From Aptenodytes patagonicus (lineage: Eukaryota > Chordata > Aves > Sphenisciformes > Spheniscidae), in assembly GCF_965638725.1 (NCBI RefSeq), contig NC_134953.1:10129001-10193000 (forward strand): DNA of 64,000 bases, written 5' to 3'. The notes under the pieces are model-generated. The model made no database searches. It worked only from the letters and a program-made list of their open reading frames with translations, and had not been told where the DNA came from. Positions within the stretch are counted from its first letter, which is position 1; the number at the start of each line of letters is the position of its first letter. Below are positions 33,161-48,100 of the stretch, piece by piece. Made by a program: the position numbers and the translations under genes.

Positions 33161-36100
33161 CTGCAGAAAAGGAAAGAAGACAGCACAGAGTGGTCAAGTC
33201 TGCAGGCTAAATAACTGTCTGCACTATGATGCTAGAGTTTAAGCTCACGGTGAAGACAGACTGGCCAGTAAACATGAAGACTGAGCGCTCAGTACCTCCT
33301 GCCCTGCCCTGACTTCCTGAGCATATTCCCTCGCTCTTTGCAGGCTTGCCTTTTATGTTTGAAGGCTGATGCCAGTCCACTCTACAATCCCAGTCCTTCC
33401 AGTTGTTTTTTCACAGGACTCCCTGGCTATTCTTGTTCCAATCTTCTGAGTTTGCTCTGATTTGTCCTTATCTTTTCAGGAAATGACACAATCCAAATTG
33501 GACCCTGTTTGGCAGCTGAGGCTCTCCCAGGTTCATTAGCAGCAAAATAACTTAGCCACTTATCTTATATGGTAAGTCTGGTTATCTCCCCCACTGTTGT
33601 GACCTGCTACAACCTCCCTGTGCTTCTCTGCAGGACCAACAATTTCCCAGCCATTCTCCATTTGTCAGTGTGCAGGTAGGTAGATTACTACTACCCTGCT
33701 GCCCCAAACTTCTTCACACCAGGCTGCTATGCCTTTGTTTATTTTCCAGACCGTTTCCCCAGTTTGCGAGGAGGACTGCTCCCACACACCTGCTCCCTGG
33801 TTGCCTCTCTTTAAATTCAATAAGAACCTTCTCCATTTCATTGCTGAAGTCCTAGAGCAATCAAACATAGTCCCTCTGATTTTAAATACCACACACCATT
33901 GCTCATGCTAACAGTCACTCCTGTTAATGGGGACACAGATAACTGTTTAGGAGACAGCACGCCACCCTGGCGTCAACAAGCAGCTCTGCAAGTCCCTCCA
34001 CCCTTCGCCCTTGCCACAGCATGGCCACAATGTGACTTAGCTTCAGGCAGGAAGCGACTGACGGTGAAGCTGGCCTTCGGAAGCCGTTTCCCACATTTAC
34101 ACAACACTTTTGCAGCAGGGCTGGGGCACAGCAGCGCGGCAGTCCCGTGCTGCTGCACATGGCCCTGGGCTAACAAGGAAAAGTCAGTTGGCAAGGTTTT
34201 CAGACCAACTCTGTGCATCAGATAAGATGGCTGTGATCTCTAGCGACAGGAGAAGCAGCAAAACCCAGACACACAAGGCATTCTCGTCACCAGTTTGTGA
34301 GAGCTGTCCCTGTCCAAAAAGGGTACGAGAGTACCCTTCCTTGCCACCTCCAGTTCTGCCTATGAAATCCCCACCACCACAGCTTACCCCTGAGCCACAG
34401 AAGCGTCCCAGGCGGGGTGCAGTGCTGTCGTAACCATCATAAATCTCCATGTAGTCGTACCCACAGTCGGCCTCCTCCTCGATCTCAAACGTCTGGAATA
34501 TCAGCTCCACCCCATAGCCATCCTCAGCTACAATCACCCATTCACAGTTGGTTTGACCTGGGTAGTTGTTGTCCCCAAACTGAGCATGGGAATATAGCTC
34601 CTTAGTTCGTACTTCAGCCTTTAAGAGCCCGCCACACTCTGGAGGAAGAAAAGGGCACAAAACAGTCTCTCAAAGGCCTTACCTCACAACAAAGACTCAC
34701 CATCCCACTTTTGGGCCAGCCGTGAGGAGAGAAGACTTCCAGCTTGAAGTGCATGTACAACAGGGAAGGTAATTAACCACTGCATCAAACTACCATAAAC
34801 CAGTGAATTCTCCAGTCATCTATGAATCCAGTGACCCGCATAGTGTAGAGAAGCTTGGTTCTTTTGGTACAGAACATGCATGGAAAAAGGCGACCAGTTA
34901 AAACTGGCAGGATGGGGTTCCTGCCACATTATACTCTGGAAAAATGTATTATTTTAGAAAGCAATCGCTTAAAGGAAGACTTAACATGTTCTTTACACTT
35001 GTCCTGTAGCTGAAATTCTGACCCCAAGTATTTTGCCAGCAGGAAGCTGAAGCACATTAAAAAACTGGAGACCAAAACAATCCTTTTCTACTCACACAAT
35101 GTGCAAAAGTAGCCCTGTGTGTGCAAAACGCGTGTGCTTTGGTGCAGAGTTTCCTCTTCACCAGTCTCTCACGCACTGCCACTCAAAGCACGTTTCACCC
35201 GTTTACAGTGGCAGGGATTTCAAAAAAGTGAACCTTGGTACAACACGCTCACCTCTGGGCTGCCACAGATAAGAAGATCAAGCTGTGTCTGTCCACAGCA
35301 CGTCTCTGCTTCCACCATAATCAATCTAATACGGGCCTGTGCCGTGTGTGGGCCAATACACAGGCTAAGTTGCATCACCTCCTTTTCTGAGGGTTGATGA
35401 GGAACAGAAGGGGTTGCTGCTCAACCAAACGCCTCCAATTTAAACAAAAGAACATGAGCAGGAATGTCTGACATCAAGAGACCTCTGAGCTGATAAGGAA
35501 GCTGGCATTTATGGTATGGTGCCAACAATGGTCTGGGCATTGGTTAGCGCAATATACAACCACTCAAAATTCAGGCTAAGCTTATTTGGGAGAAAAGTGT
35601 GTCTGGTTTTGCCTGGTGAAAAAAATGCAGTGAGACTTGATGACATCTTATCGCACTGGGGTATTGGCAGGCAACCAGTTTACCTGTGCTGTGCTTTGCC
35701 TGGAAACCTTTTCTTTGCACAGAAGCATCAGAGTAAAACCTGAGGAACATCTTGTTGGTAGAAGCCACTACAGGGTCTGGTTTCTTGCTGCCACAGAAGC
35801 GGCCAAGGATGGGTGACTTGCTGTTGGGCCCATCATACATTTCTAAGTGGTCATAGGCACATTCTTGGTGCTGTTCAATCTCAAACTCATTGAAGGTCTA
35901 CAGCAAGAATAAGGAGAATTAAGACAGACATTTGTAAATCTGAGTATGCAATTTAGCAGAGGATGAAATGCCAAGTGAGAAACAGGTCAAATGGTATGTC
36001 TGTCCCACTCTTCCCACAAACTAAAACAGAACAGTGTGCTTTCAAACAAGAGTGATCTCAGGGTAGTAAAGCTCAGAAGTTCATATGAACGTGCTGTGTA

Positions 36101-39100
36101 GCCTTAGCTTTACTGCCTCACATGGGTGCATGACAACAGTTTTCAAATGCAAGCCTTATATGCTCTTATTTTTCCTGCCGGGAACCCTGCCTAGCACACT
36201 GAATGGGCAGTTCTTCAATATTACTTCCACTGAGCACAGGGATCCAGGCATTATTTCCCCCAGTGCATGGGCCATCTGCACAGCTTTGGGCATGTCCTGC
36301 CATATGCATCAGGCCATGCTGTAAAATGGGCCTGACGCTTCTCCCTCAGAGGGACTGGCCCTGCCACCACCTTATGCAGATATGGTCCCAACAGAGTGGC
36401 TCACAAGGAGGGGTAGGGGTGGAAGGGCATGTTATACCTTCTGTTAACAGAGAGAGCAATGCTCCACAGTTGTCATCTGCTGGAGTCTCCTCCAAGCTGC
36501 CTCACCCCTGCCTTATGTCCCTCTGAGACCTTCTGCCCTTTTGCAGGCCAGGGGCAGCCTCCCGGGGTGCCCTCCTCCGAGCACCCCACGCAGGACCTGT
36601 GGGGATCAACCTCCCACTCACACAGTGGCGGGGGGAAGTCACTTCAGCTCCTCACAATCCGGCCCGCTTCTCCCCTCGCACTCCCGCTCACTGGTTACTC
36701 ACTACTTTCACTCGGTGGCCAGGCGTTGCAGAGATGTCCCAGGTGCACTCTTTCCGGCTGGGGTACTTGTCAGGCCAGTTTGGACTGCTCATCATTCCCT
36801 CCGCACCGCTCAGCTTGTGCTCGCAACCAGCTTGAGAGAGTGAGATCATAAGATGGAGGCACTGAGGCAGGTCTCATGGGAACCATGTAATGTCCCATAT
36901 GCTCCTCTCTGCCCATCGAGCCCCTCAACAGGGCAGAAACAGGGAAGGCTTCAGTCACTGAACAGTATGTTTTAGGATTACTGCATAGTTCTGGTGGGTT
37001 TGTCCTCAGAAAGGCCTATACTTTTTTGAGCTAACTTGGCAGCTGGTGAAATGGACCATCTTATTTCCCTGGGCCTCATTAACCTCATTCACCTTCTCAC
37101 TCCCAAACATATTCTTCTGTTCCTCTGTCTTGTCTGCCCTGCTCCCCGTGACATGGTCTCCAACCCTCCACCGTGTTGACACTGATGCTATCTCAGCCTT
37201 GAGTCGTTTGTTTTACTGACTTGGAAAGCTGAATCAGCTCACGGAGAGATCAGACAAGGACCAGAGACGATACACAGAAAGGCCATGGCAGCACACAGCA
37301 GGGGTGAGGGTAAAGGAAGAGCTGTATTTTTGGCAGCAGCAAATGGTTAGATCAGCTCAGCCTTTCTCTTCTGACTCAACCCAATAATTAAATGAAGCAG
37401 CAGCGACTAGTCTAATGGTCATGTCCCACAACTGCTCCTTTCGCTAGCCCAGCTTCTTGTCCCCACCCTGTCCATCCCCACAGCCACAAGGAGGGCCAGA
37501 CTGGGGAAAGATCCAGCTGAAAACAAGCCCTCTTCTTCCTTTTCCTAGGTAGTTTTTCAGCTAGCTGAGGCTTTTTCAGTGCCCCAGCCTGGTACGCTGT
37601 ACAAACACCCTTCCAACACTGGGCAGGAGGCACCCTGGCTCAAACCGCGTTTGAGGCATCTTGTCTTTCCTGAGGGCAGGGAGTGGGGACCTTACCTTCT
37701 TTACAATCGTGGCCATTTTCATGCAGCACGAAGCCATTTCTGCATTGGCATACGTAGCTCCCAAAGGTGTTGATACATTCGTGCTGGCAACCACCATTGT
37801 CTTTGGAGCATTCGTCCTTGTCTGGGCAGGATCAAACCGACAAACACTGAGTTGCCATTGAGTAACAGACCACCGCAGTTGTCAGCTGGGAGACCCCTAC
37901 CCAGACGGGCAGACACCAGTGCAAACCTCCAACCTCTGCTGCTGGATTAGTCCAGTCAGCTTTTTAGCCTAGATACAATTCTCTTCAATTGTCTTTCATT
38001 CCATAAAATGCATCACAAGTGTGTTTTATTATATAATGTAGGTTTTGAATGATTAAAGACTCCTATCTAAAAGAAACATATAGGAATGTCTCATTCTTTT
38101 AGAATATGGTCCAGGAAAAGTATCACACAAATTCACTAGCCTAGGCAAAAAAACCCACTGGCCAATCTTTATAATATTTTCAAGTTCCTACACACTCTGA
38201 TGAGCCTCCATCTTTAAATAGCTCTGTCTGAGAGCACAAGCAGACAGATGGAGAAGAGGATCTAAGGTAAGAGCTGCTCTCTGAAGCTGAAATATGCCCC
38301 AGTGGATATTCACTCCTGTATATTCAGGACTATGTATTCATGAATCTCACTGAGCATAGGATCTGCTCCCGTATTCCAGTCCAATTTAATTTATGAGCAG
38401 TTTATCTCCACTTTTTCTTGGGCCAATGCTCTCCCTGGACCTCATTAACCTCATCTGTCTCCTCATTCCTAAAAGTATTTCTAGATAAAACATACTCCAC
38501 TTCACCCTTACTCTTGTTAGATTTAACAAGCCAAACCCCTAGCCCCGATTCTACTCTGCAACTGTCTTAATTCAAGGTCATTTTGCCTGATCATCCTCCA
38601 TCAAAAATAATAATACTCCTCAATCTCTGCTGAAAACACAGAATGGAACTGAATTTCCACTTCCATTCAACGTACAGTTAACCTCTGGAACTGCCTGCTA
38701 ACAAGGTGCATCACTGACACCAACAGCTACAAAGGATTCAGAACAGAGGATTAGAAACTTCCACTAGCATGCACTGCTTTGATGGGAAGGATTGCTATAG
38801 AAAATTTCCAGAAGTCTTCTGTAACTCTCCTAGTTTCAGAGGAAAAAAGCTATTCTCTAATGATGCCGCCAGGGACAGGAATAACTTCTAGGATCAGGTT
38901 CCCCATTGCTTGCCGCTGTGGAAGGACTGGAGGCACTGATGAAATCCGTGCATCTTGCTGACACCACACTATGACACTGGACCATACGCTGCACTGAGAA
39001 ACCAAGATGAAAGGTGACACAGCACAGAGCAACCATGCTTTTTAGATGTAACTAACCATGTCAGGATCTGCCTGATTTCACAGGAGGTTGAAGGAAATGC

Positions 39101-42100
39101 ACCAAAACCAAGAGGTTCAGTCAGAGGAGACGGCTAACCGAGTGAAAGAATACAGCCACGTACCAGAGAAGTAGTGAACTTTAAAGCCTTTCTTGGAGAC
39201 CGTGTTGTCCGATTTGAACTCCAGTCTCATGTTGTTGCCATACGATGTGATTACTTCAGGCTTCTCTGAGCCACAGAATTTACCATGCAGCTTGGAGTCA
39301 GAAGCCAACCCACTACGAACCTCAACATAGTCATATTTACAGACCTGCCAAGAGACAAGGAGATTTCTCAGCTCCGTGGACTTGGAACAGAGCATTTCAG
39401 AGGAAGGGGACAGAGGCTTGACTGAGAGGGAACGGAAACAGCCTTATACTCAAATACACTCCTAACTTCCCCAAATTCTCCTCTGTCAGTGTTCTCACCC
39501 CCTTCCCTTGCTGCCCTAGTCTTAAAGCATGCGTGTGTTTATCAGAATAGCAAAGGTTCCATTTAAATTTAGCTAAAATAATTACTCCCACCTTATCCAA
39601 GAGCCTGGCAGTGTTGAATGAACTTCAGCAGCCTGCTGAATTAAGGAAGAGCCACTGCCCCCATTTACGGTGGGAAAAGTGAGACCTGAATGCTTTGTTC
39701 AAATTCCACCCTGTCCTTGGCAGGGCAGAGAACAGACTCTTACTGGTTATTTTGTTTATCTTTGAAGAACTCTACTTCATTGTTCATTTCCAATTATTTT
39801 CCTACAAAGGCAGCTCTGGGGAAGGGGGCGATGGGACACCTATTAGGGATGGAAAACACCTACAATTATGCAAAACTGGTAGAGAAAAGAAGCCCATTTA
39901 TAACAGAACAGCTTTAATCCTTCCACTCCATAGAGAAAGCAGATCCAGACTTCAAGGAGAACAATCACTGTTATTGGCTTATTGTATCAAGAGTGGGGAA
40001 ACAACCAGAAGCTCCACCAGTAAGACAGTCTCCTCTTCCTTGTACCCCAAGGATTTATCCAGTTCTGAGTTAGCCAATAGTCACACCTCTGAGATGCAGG
40101 GACTGGTTACGTACATCATTGCCTTCCAGCTCAAACACTTCGAACTGCAGAGAGATCCGGTACTGGGCTGGAGCTACCACCTGCCAGACGCAGTTTTTGT
40201 TAGTAGGATATTCCTTGGGCCATCCAGGGCTAGTAATGGTCCCATTGAGCTTGGTGATGAAGCCCCCACAGGCAGCTGGAGAGGCAATAAATGAACACAA
40301 GTTTTACTTGGTTCTGTTCAGACACACAGATTGGGCCACACTGTTAGCTAGGAAATGAATGAGATCCTGGTTGGTGGCACATTTCAAATCCCGGCCTCCA
40401 GAACAGGTTTAAAATGCTGGGAGCTGCGAAGAAGACAGAAACCTCACCTGCTATAAATCACCAGTGAAACACACACAGCCAGGCTATGGCCCGGAGAGCC
40501 ACTTAAACCGTGTAAGATTGATCTCCTTTTTACCCTATAGCCTTGGGCTTACTGTGGATCAGTTGACTTGACATGCACAATAAAGGCCAGCTTGGTAAAT
40601 TCACCCACACTCAGTCCTACAAACCTTATTATTTCAAGTTTATCAGTAATGGAATAATTAGAAGATAATGGAATCCTAGGGAAGACACCCCTGTCTTCAG
40701 CCAACTCTTCAGTGGCTTATTATATGTAGACTGCATCTTCTCTAGGGAAAATTGAAGACAAAGCCAAAGACTTAGCTTTATTATCCCATTTTCTTTAAAA
40801 ATTTAGGACATCTCATCTTCATCCTCTTGTAGGAGGGCATGGTTTTTACCTCAAAGGAATCAACCTCAGTTTGCTCTTTTGCTGCAAAATTCTATTTGCA
40901 ATGAAGCATTTTTTTCTTGCTGTTTCTTGGGAGTAATGAAATACGGCCACATCTTCAAAACCCACAGGGATAAAAGCTTCCTGCATCTTGTTCCCAGCAT
41001 CATTTTGCATTAAGAGAACTAACCCAAGGGAGCAGCTTCAATACAAAAAGTGTAGCAAGCAAGTGTGTCTGGAGAAACAAAAGGAGTTTACTCTGATGTG
41101 CACCACTACAATTTTGAAGACTATCCTGCCTGTATTGCCCACAAATGAAGTTTAAAACAGGAGGTTAAGAGTGAAGTTCAAAAAACGCTTGCCAAGTTAT
41201 ACCAACTGGCTTGCTCAAAATGGCAAGAAATTATTTTAAAAAATAAAGTAAAGCTTCCAAAAGTGTTCTGCATGCACCTAACTCTGCCCTCACCAAGTCA
41301 ACAGCAGCCTTCCCCAAACAGTTTGACAAAAGCAGAAGTCAGGGCAAACCGGGTGACTTTGAGAGTACTACACCCAGCGTGTGGAGCTCCCTACACATCT
41401 CAGCTGAAAGGCAGAGCTACGAGACAAGAACAGCGGGTGGATTCTCACCACACCAACAGATTGTTGGTGGGAGCAAACACTTGTTGAAAGAGATTAACTG
41501 TATAAATAGAAAGCTGAAAGAAACAGTTTCTATCAAAGACATGGGATTCCACCACCACCCCCACCCCCCGGGTAACAGAAGAAGGGAATTGACTCCTCAG
41601 TAGGGAAAATGTCTGTTTTGCATGCATGTTTTGATATTTTATTCTACAAAAGAAATTTCTTTAAAAAAATTTCTAAAAAGCCTTAGATTGAAATACTTTT
41701 GGGTCACTCAACAGTTCGGTTGTAATGCCTGCCCTCCCTTATGCTGCACCATGGGAGATCTGGTCTGAACAGGGATCTCTGGCCATGAAGAACAACTAGT
41801 TTTAGAGACATTTAGCAGTAGAGAATCAGCGTATTTTCAGTTTTTCAACCAAAACTTGTTTTTCAATGAAAGATGTTGATAAAAAGAAATTTTTCAGGTG
41901 GGGTAAGATAAACAAAGAGGATGTAGAGGCAGGGAGAATCTTGAACTTGAAATTGAACAATCAATCAAAGATTGTTCAATTTCATTATTAGCTGTAGTAC
42001 CCATCCTATAGACAGATGCCTCAATCTGTAGGTTACTCACCTTCACAGCTCTTTTTATCAGCTGTCAACTCATAGCCAGGCTCGCAGGTGCATTTGTAAC

Positions 42101-45100
42101 TGCCCAGTGTGTTCTCACAGTGCTGCTCACACCCACCATTGTCTGGCAGAGAACATTCATCCATCTCTGTCAGGAGAAAACCAGAACAAGTCACACTTTC
42201 CTGACCACCCAAACCCCATCATATTCCTCATGCAACACTTCTGGACAGAAGGACCAGAGCACTAGCTGACGAGCCGAGCCCAAGGAGCAGACACTGCAGC
42301 AAACCTCACAAGTGTTAAAGCACTCCTACCACCAAAACTATAAAGGACTACAATTACTGTTAATAGTCAAGAGTGCTTCTTCTAGACAGGAGCAGAAAAA
42401 CATGGTCTCCTGTAAAGACTTCACTGCATTTTGTTCTCATTTGCCCGTTTTTTTGTTTTGTTTTGTTTTTTAAATTCCTCATGCTCTCGAGTGACTTGAG
42501 CTACCAGGAACCAGCCCATTATGGTGCCCACAGTAATGGAGCTGCAGGAGGCCTTACCCCACTGAACGGGGAGCAGCAAAGGAGCTGGGAGGACATGCAA
42601 GTAGTTCTTCCTTTTCATAGATGCATGAAGTCTTGCTACCCTAGACTTTGAAGTCAGGTTCTTCCAATCACATCTCAACAACCTGAACTGACATTTTAAT
42701 ACACAGATAGCCAGATGTACTGGCTTCCCACCCTGACCCCTGATTCCATGTGCATCCCTTAATAGATGGTTTTATTAACATGGTTGTGATGGGCTGGCCT
42801 CAACTAGCAGCCAAACTCCCACCCAGCTGCTTGCTCACTCCCTGGCCCCCCACTCCGGTGGAATGGGGGAGAAAATAGGAAGAACAGGAGCAAGAAAGCT
42901 CCTGGGTTGAGATGGGGAAATTACCCACCAATTACTGTTGTGGGCAAAACAGACTCAACTTTGGGGCATTTAACTTTATTTATTGCCAATTAATATAAAT
43001 ATTTGAGTACTGATTCGGGTATTGGGAAACAAAAACTGAAAAAAGAAAGAAACAAATGTTAAAACCCTTAGGGAAAACACCTTTCCGCCCCCCTTTCCCA
43101 GGCTCAACTTCACTCCAGACTCCTCTCCCCCTGCCTTGTATCACCATAGCTTACACTCAGTCCCTTCAGCAAAGCCATGAGCATGCACGGGGGGGATGTG
43201 GAGCTACAGTCAGCAGCTACACGTGACTCTGCCGCTCCTTCCTTCTCATAGTTTCCCCCTGTTCCAGTATGGGTCCTCCACAGGCTGCAGGGAATATCTG
43301 CTCTGCCAGGAAGCACCTCCACCTTCTCCTCCTCTGACCTTGGCGTTACCTCTGCTGTTTCGCACTTTTTGTTCTCTCCTCCTCTCTCTCCCCGTCATTT
43401 TTGACCTTTCTTAAACATGTCTTCACAGAGGCGCCACCAGCTCAGCTGATGGGCTCAGCTGTGTCCTGCGGTGGGTCCACTGCGGAGCCAGCTTGAACCA
43501 TCTGTCTGGCATGGGGCAGCCCCTGCAGCCTCCCACTGCCAACACCTTGACACCTACATCCAATATAATGCTCCAGTAACAGTTACTGCTACGTAGATCA
43601 AATAGGAACAGTCTTGACTAGATCATCATTGTAGGTCCCCTCCAACTGAAATATTCTATTCTATTGATAACGCTGTCTTCCTGCAAAGCCTTCCCACAGT
43701 CAGGAACCCCCCACTGCAACAGCTCCAGTCCAAACAGATTTTATTTTCTAGTTTCCGTTTGTGGATTCACTATGAAGAAAGTAGAGTATTTCTTTGCTGC
43801 TCCATGCTTGGGTACAGTTTCAATAACTTCTAAGCCAGCTGTTAAATCACTTGCTTGAGAGAAAGTTTTAATTCACAGAGTAAATTTGAAAGATCCAAAT
43901 GGACCATGACACCCTTTATGCAAGACAAAAGTTAAAGTAGAAATAAATAAAGGACTTAAGCAATCCAAATATTGGCATTGCAGCTATTATTTCTGTACAA
44001 CTGTCACTGAACCTAAGAGAAACATGACTATCTACCTCACAGCAGCTCTGCAGCTATTTTCCCAAGTGGTTAGATATTTGGTTCTTGCCTCTATCAAGTC
44101 ACCAGGATGTGGGCAAAGGACCGTGGCTTCGGTTCAGCTCTTAAGAAGAAATTCAGTCTTCATTCGCATCCTCCTGAAGAGGATGTCAGTTTAGGAACAC
44201 ATTTGTCTCCTAAAGCACTCTGAAATTTTCCCTGGGATTCTACTTGCAATCAAATTTACTCTCTCTCCAGAAGTTTCTTTTGGAATAGAACTTAGGCAGA
44301 GAGTTGTTTTTAACACTTTGTACAGTACTAGTACCTTCTTTGAAAATGTCAATGTCCCCTGGCACGGATAAATGGAGGTCACACTCTGTCCAGCTGGGCC
44401 ACACGAGGCGTTAGTGCCTGTGCTGGTACTGACCCAGTAGGCTTCCTTTCTGTCTTCATCAGAGAGGCTGTGTTCATGCCTCAGCATCAAACCCCTCTAC
44501 GCTCTCAAAGCAATTTGTATATAAAATTAATATTGTCTAACCAGCTCTTAACTACAAGCAGATACAATGGTAACTGATCACTTTGGGACGGCAGTAAGTT
44601 AAGGGATGAATGGTCCGCAGCTTTGACCTTGAGAGGTACTAGATCACATACCTTTAAAGAAATTTGCCGCAAAGCCTGCTTTATTGATGGTTGCATCAGA
44701 TGCAAACTTCATCCATACTTTATTTGAGCTGGATTTGATATCTTCTGGCTTCTCATAGCCACAGAAGTGACCGATCAGTGGGCTGTATTCAGTGAGGCCA
44801 TCTCGGATCTCCAGGTAGTCATAAGAACATGCATCGTGCCATTCAATCTGCAGTGGGAAAAGGGTGTGCCTGTAGCTCACTAGTATGAGTGCTCTGAGTC
44901 AGGCTAGCTAACCAGTTAGACTTTGGCCAGAGATCAGCTTCCAAAGGAGCATCCCAAACAACTGGTCACAACGAGGTGCTTGCCTCATGGCTGCCACTGA
45001 ACTCTCCTGCAGCTGAAATTGCATTCAGGCCCGGGCACATCTCAGTTCTGCTGTTATTTCATGGCTACCCTCTGGCAAAACCTAGTCCCTGACTATCTAC

Positions 45101-48100
45101 AAACTGCTTTTCCATGAGAAGCTGTAGGGAGCAGAGCAGAACAAACAAAAAGGTTCAAAGAATAGCTGTGGGGTCACAGCTAGGAGGCAGTGCTGTCAGC
45201 CCTTTCCAGGACAAGCACATAAGTGTGCACAAGCCACAGGAGCCTATGGGCTAGATGGGATTTATGCACGAACCCAGGCCCTGTCCACTCCTGTCTGTGA
45301 CTTACCCATCAGTAGTCAGAAACAGATCATTGGGTACCTAGCTAAGAGTGTAAAACATCCTATAACCAGTAGAAGAAAACCTTTTCTGAGCTCTTCAAAG
45401 CCTGTCTGCCATCTGGGAACGTGATGTTTCTTTGGAGAGTCACACACATCCTACAATCTGCCAAGCCCCAGTGACACCAACAGGAGTTTTTTGCCTGGAT
45501 TGTGACCATATAGTTTCATTTAACCAGAGTGAAAATTTAAGGACTCATGAGTCCCTATTTAACATCATCAGTAGTTTTGTGCCCCTTCTAATTCTTTCTG
45601 TCTAGAGTAACAGTTTTTGAAAACTCATCATATTTAAAACTTGGCTTCAAAATCTCTGAGCAAACTTCTGGTGAGGAGAAATGATGTTATGAAGTATTCA
45701 AAAGAATTTTTTTTTAAAATTATTATTTACATCACTTCCTTCTTAATTTTAAAGGATCTACAGAGGCAAAATAATATCTGTAGTATAATATACAATGACA
45801 CTTCTCACCTCAAAGGCTTGGAATGTGATTCCTATGTGAAAGCCCTCAGAAACTGTGATCTTCCAGATGCACTCCTTGGAAGGTCTGTAGTCATCTGGGT
45901 AATTGGGAGATTGGATCTGGCCAGCATCTTTGTGAATTTCTCCACCACAAATAGCTTCATAAAAAACAAACAGCAAAACCACAAGATTGCAGGTTTTTCC
46001 TTAGGTAAAGCCTGCTCCATACACAGTCGTCTTCCTCATTCAAATCTGTATCAATACCGCTTGTTCCACAAAGGCAACACACAAGTCATGGAAGTTTTTA
46101 CAAATCTAACGTTTTGTCTTAGTGACAGTGTCTCCTGTCTTGCTGTGCCAACCTCCTTAGAAGGTGAACTCACTGGTACAGAGTATTTTTATGGATTTGT
46201 GTGTTTCACACTCCTGGTCACCTTCATAACTGTTTAAAACCTGCTACCAGCACTAAGGACCAGGAAAAGTTGGCAAAAAAACCCCAAATAAAAAACAGTT
46301 GCAAATCTAATCCAGCCACACGATGGCAATATTAACAAGCATGAGTTGAGCTGTTCACCAGGAGACCATCAGGCTGACTGCTGTGCATGAAAAAATTAAG
46401 TTTTGTGCTAAATGTAAGAATGAGTAAGTTTAAAGACCAAGAACAGAAAATTTTATGAAAATCTAGTTTAATACAAAACTAGCAGAGACCTCAAAGACAA
46501 CAGCAGTTCAGCATAATTGTCTGCAAGACTGTGTAACACATGAAAGTAAGATCACAGGCTAAAACCTCTGTTACCCCATGATGCAAGACACACATGTCTA
46601 AAGAAGGCATATGAATGTTTTGGCTGTGTTTAAAGTCAAGCAAGCAAAAAGCACTGACAGTAAGTACAAGAGAGAGAGCACTGCAATGACACCTGCCAGA
46701 CATCAACCATCTTCCCACTTGGGGTCTCCCCAGAACGCGTTGCATTAGCAATTCAGATGTGGGTCTCCCTATAGTGTCCTGGAAATCGCTTGCATTGGAT
46801 AACATCGCCTTGGGTTTGCCTTGTAAGCTGCTAATGTTTAACTGCGACCTAGTTAAAAGCACTGTTTCACTAGTGCAGTGCTAACTTCTTTCTTAGAGAA
46901 TCAGTGCTAAGGCACCACCAAATAGTTGCACCCAAAATTCAGCTGCAGACCACAATTTAGATTGTAGTTTGAGTTCACATATTCAGAGCTACAAGCGGTG
47001 CTAGAGAGACCCTCTGAGGGACCCTTTAGAGAACTGTCTCCCCCGCCTAACAGAAAGAGGACTACCAGAGCAGAAAACTGACAGTTTTTTTTAACAGCCA
47101 TAAAACTGTCCGCCAGCAAATGGTATTTTCTCTATCCACTGCAGTAGTTCACACTGAAATTCAGTTGAGCAGCTAAGTATACTGGAAGAGCTTTACTGCC
47201 AAATGGAAAGAACATCTGCTGATAGAGCCTGAGAAGGCAATAACAATGACAAATGTGGGGCTGCCAGCAGTGCTGTAGGGCAAAACCACCAGCATCTTCC
47301 CATCTTGAATCTCATGAAAGAAAAGGAACAATATGACTGAACTATGAGGACACTTTCACTACATTAACTGTCATTTAGTACCAAGTAATTCTCCCATCAT
47401 GTGGCTACATGCTTCTGCCTCTTGCCTCCCATCTACTGAAAACTTTAGGGCCAAGACCTGGAGGAATCCAAATCCAAAAGTCAGTCCTCACCCACAGAGC
47501 TCCAAGCTAAGTTCAGATGCACGAGCAATTACATGCACTCTCACCAAAGCAGAGGACAGAGAAGCAGAGATAAAACCCACTTTGGCTTTTTAGTATGTGA
47601 GGGAGAAGAGTTCAAAAGGAAAAGAGGAACTAACAGCAACAGAGAGAGCTGTTGGACAAAAATTGATAGAAAATTAAACATTTAAGGGAAATCCCTCCTG
47701 GAAATAAAAATTACCCTTATTGCCTAGACACAGAAGTCACAAAACAGCTGAGCAAGCTACCTGACAACAGAGGAAAGAAACAAGCCATTACCAGAGCTTG
47801 CATCAGAAGAAAATAGGGATTAAGGAAGATTTTTGGAAACTCTCCCATTTCAGCAAATAAATTATGGAGAGAGTTGCAGGTAATCTCACTACCTGCTGCT
47901 CTGACAAGAGGAGGCTGAGGTAAGAAAAGAACTATGCAATGGGCCATCACTGTTTCTGTGGTACAAGCTGGCTTCCACCAGGCATACTCTGTGCTCACTC
48001 TCAGGCTCAGCAATAGATTTCATACCTTTCCATAAAAAAAGCCATAAAAAAGCCAGAGCCTTGAAGAGGCAGGAAAACACGAACAGAGGGATGTGAAGTT

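Noticed and set aside
45641-46237. 198-codon plus-strand open frame
   Set aside because: It lies over and around the TLL2 CUB2 exon on the opposite strand; antisense shadow.
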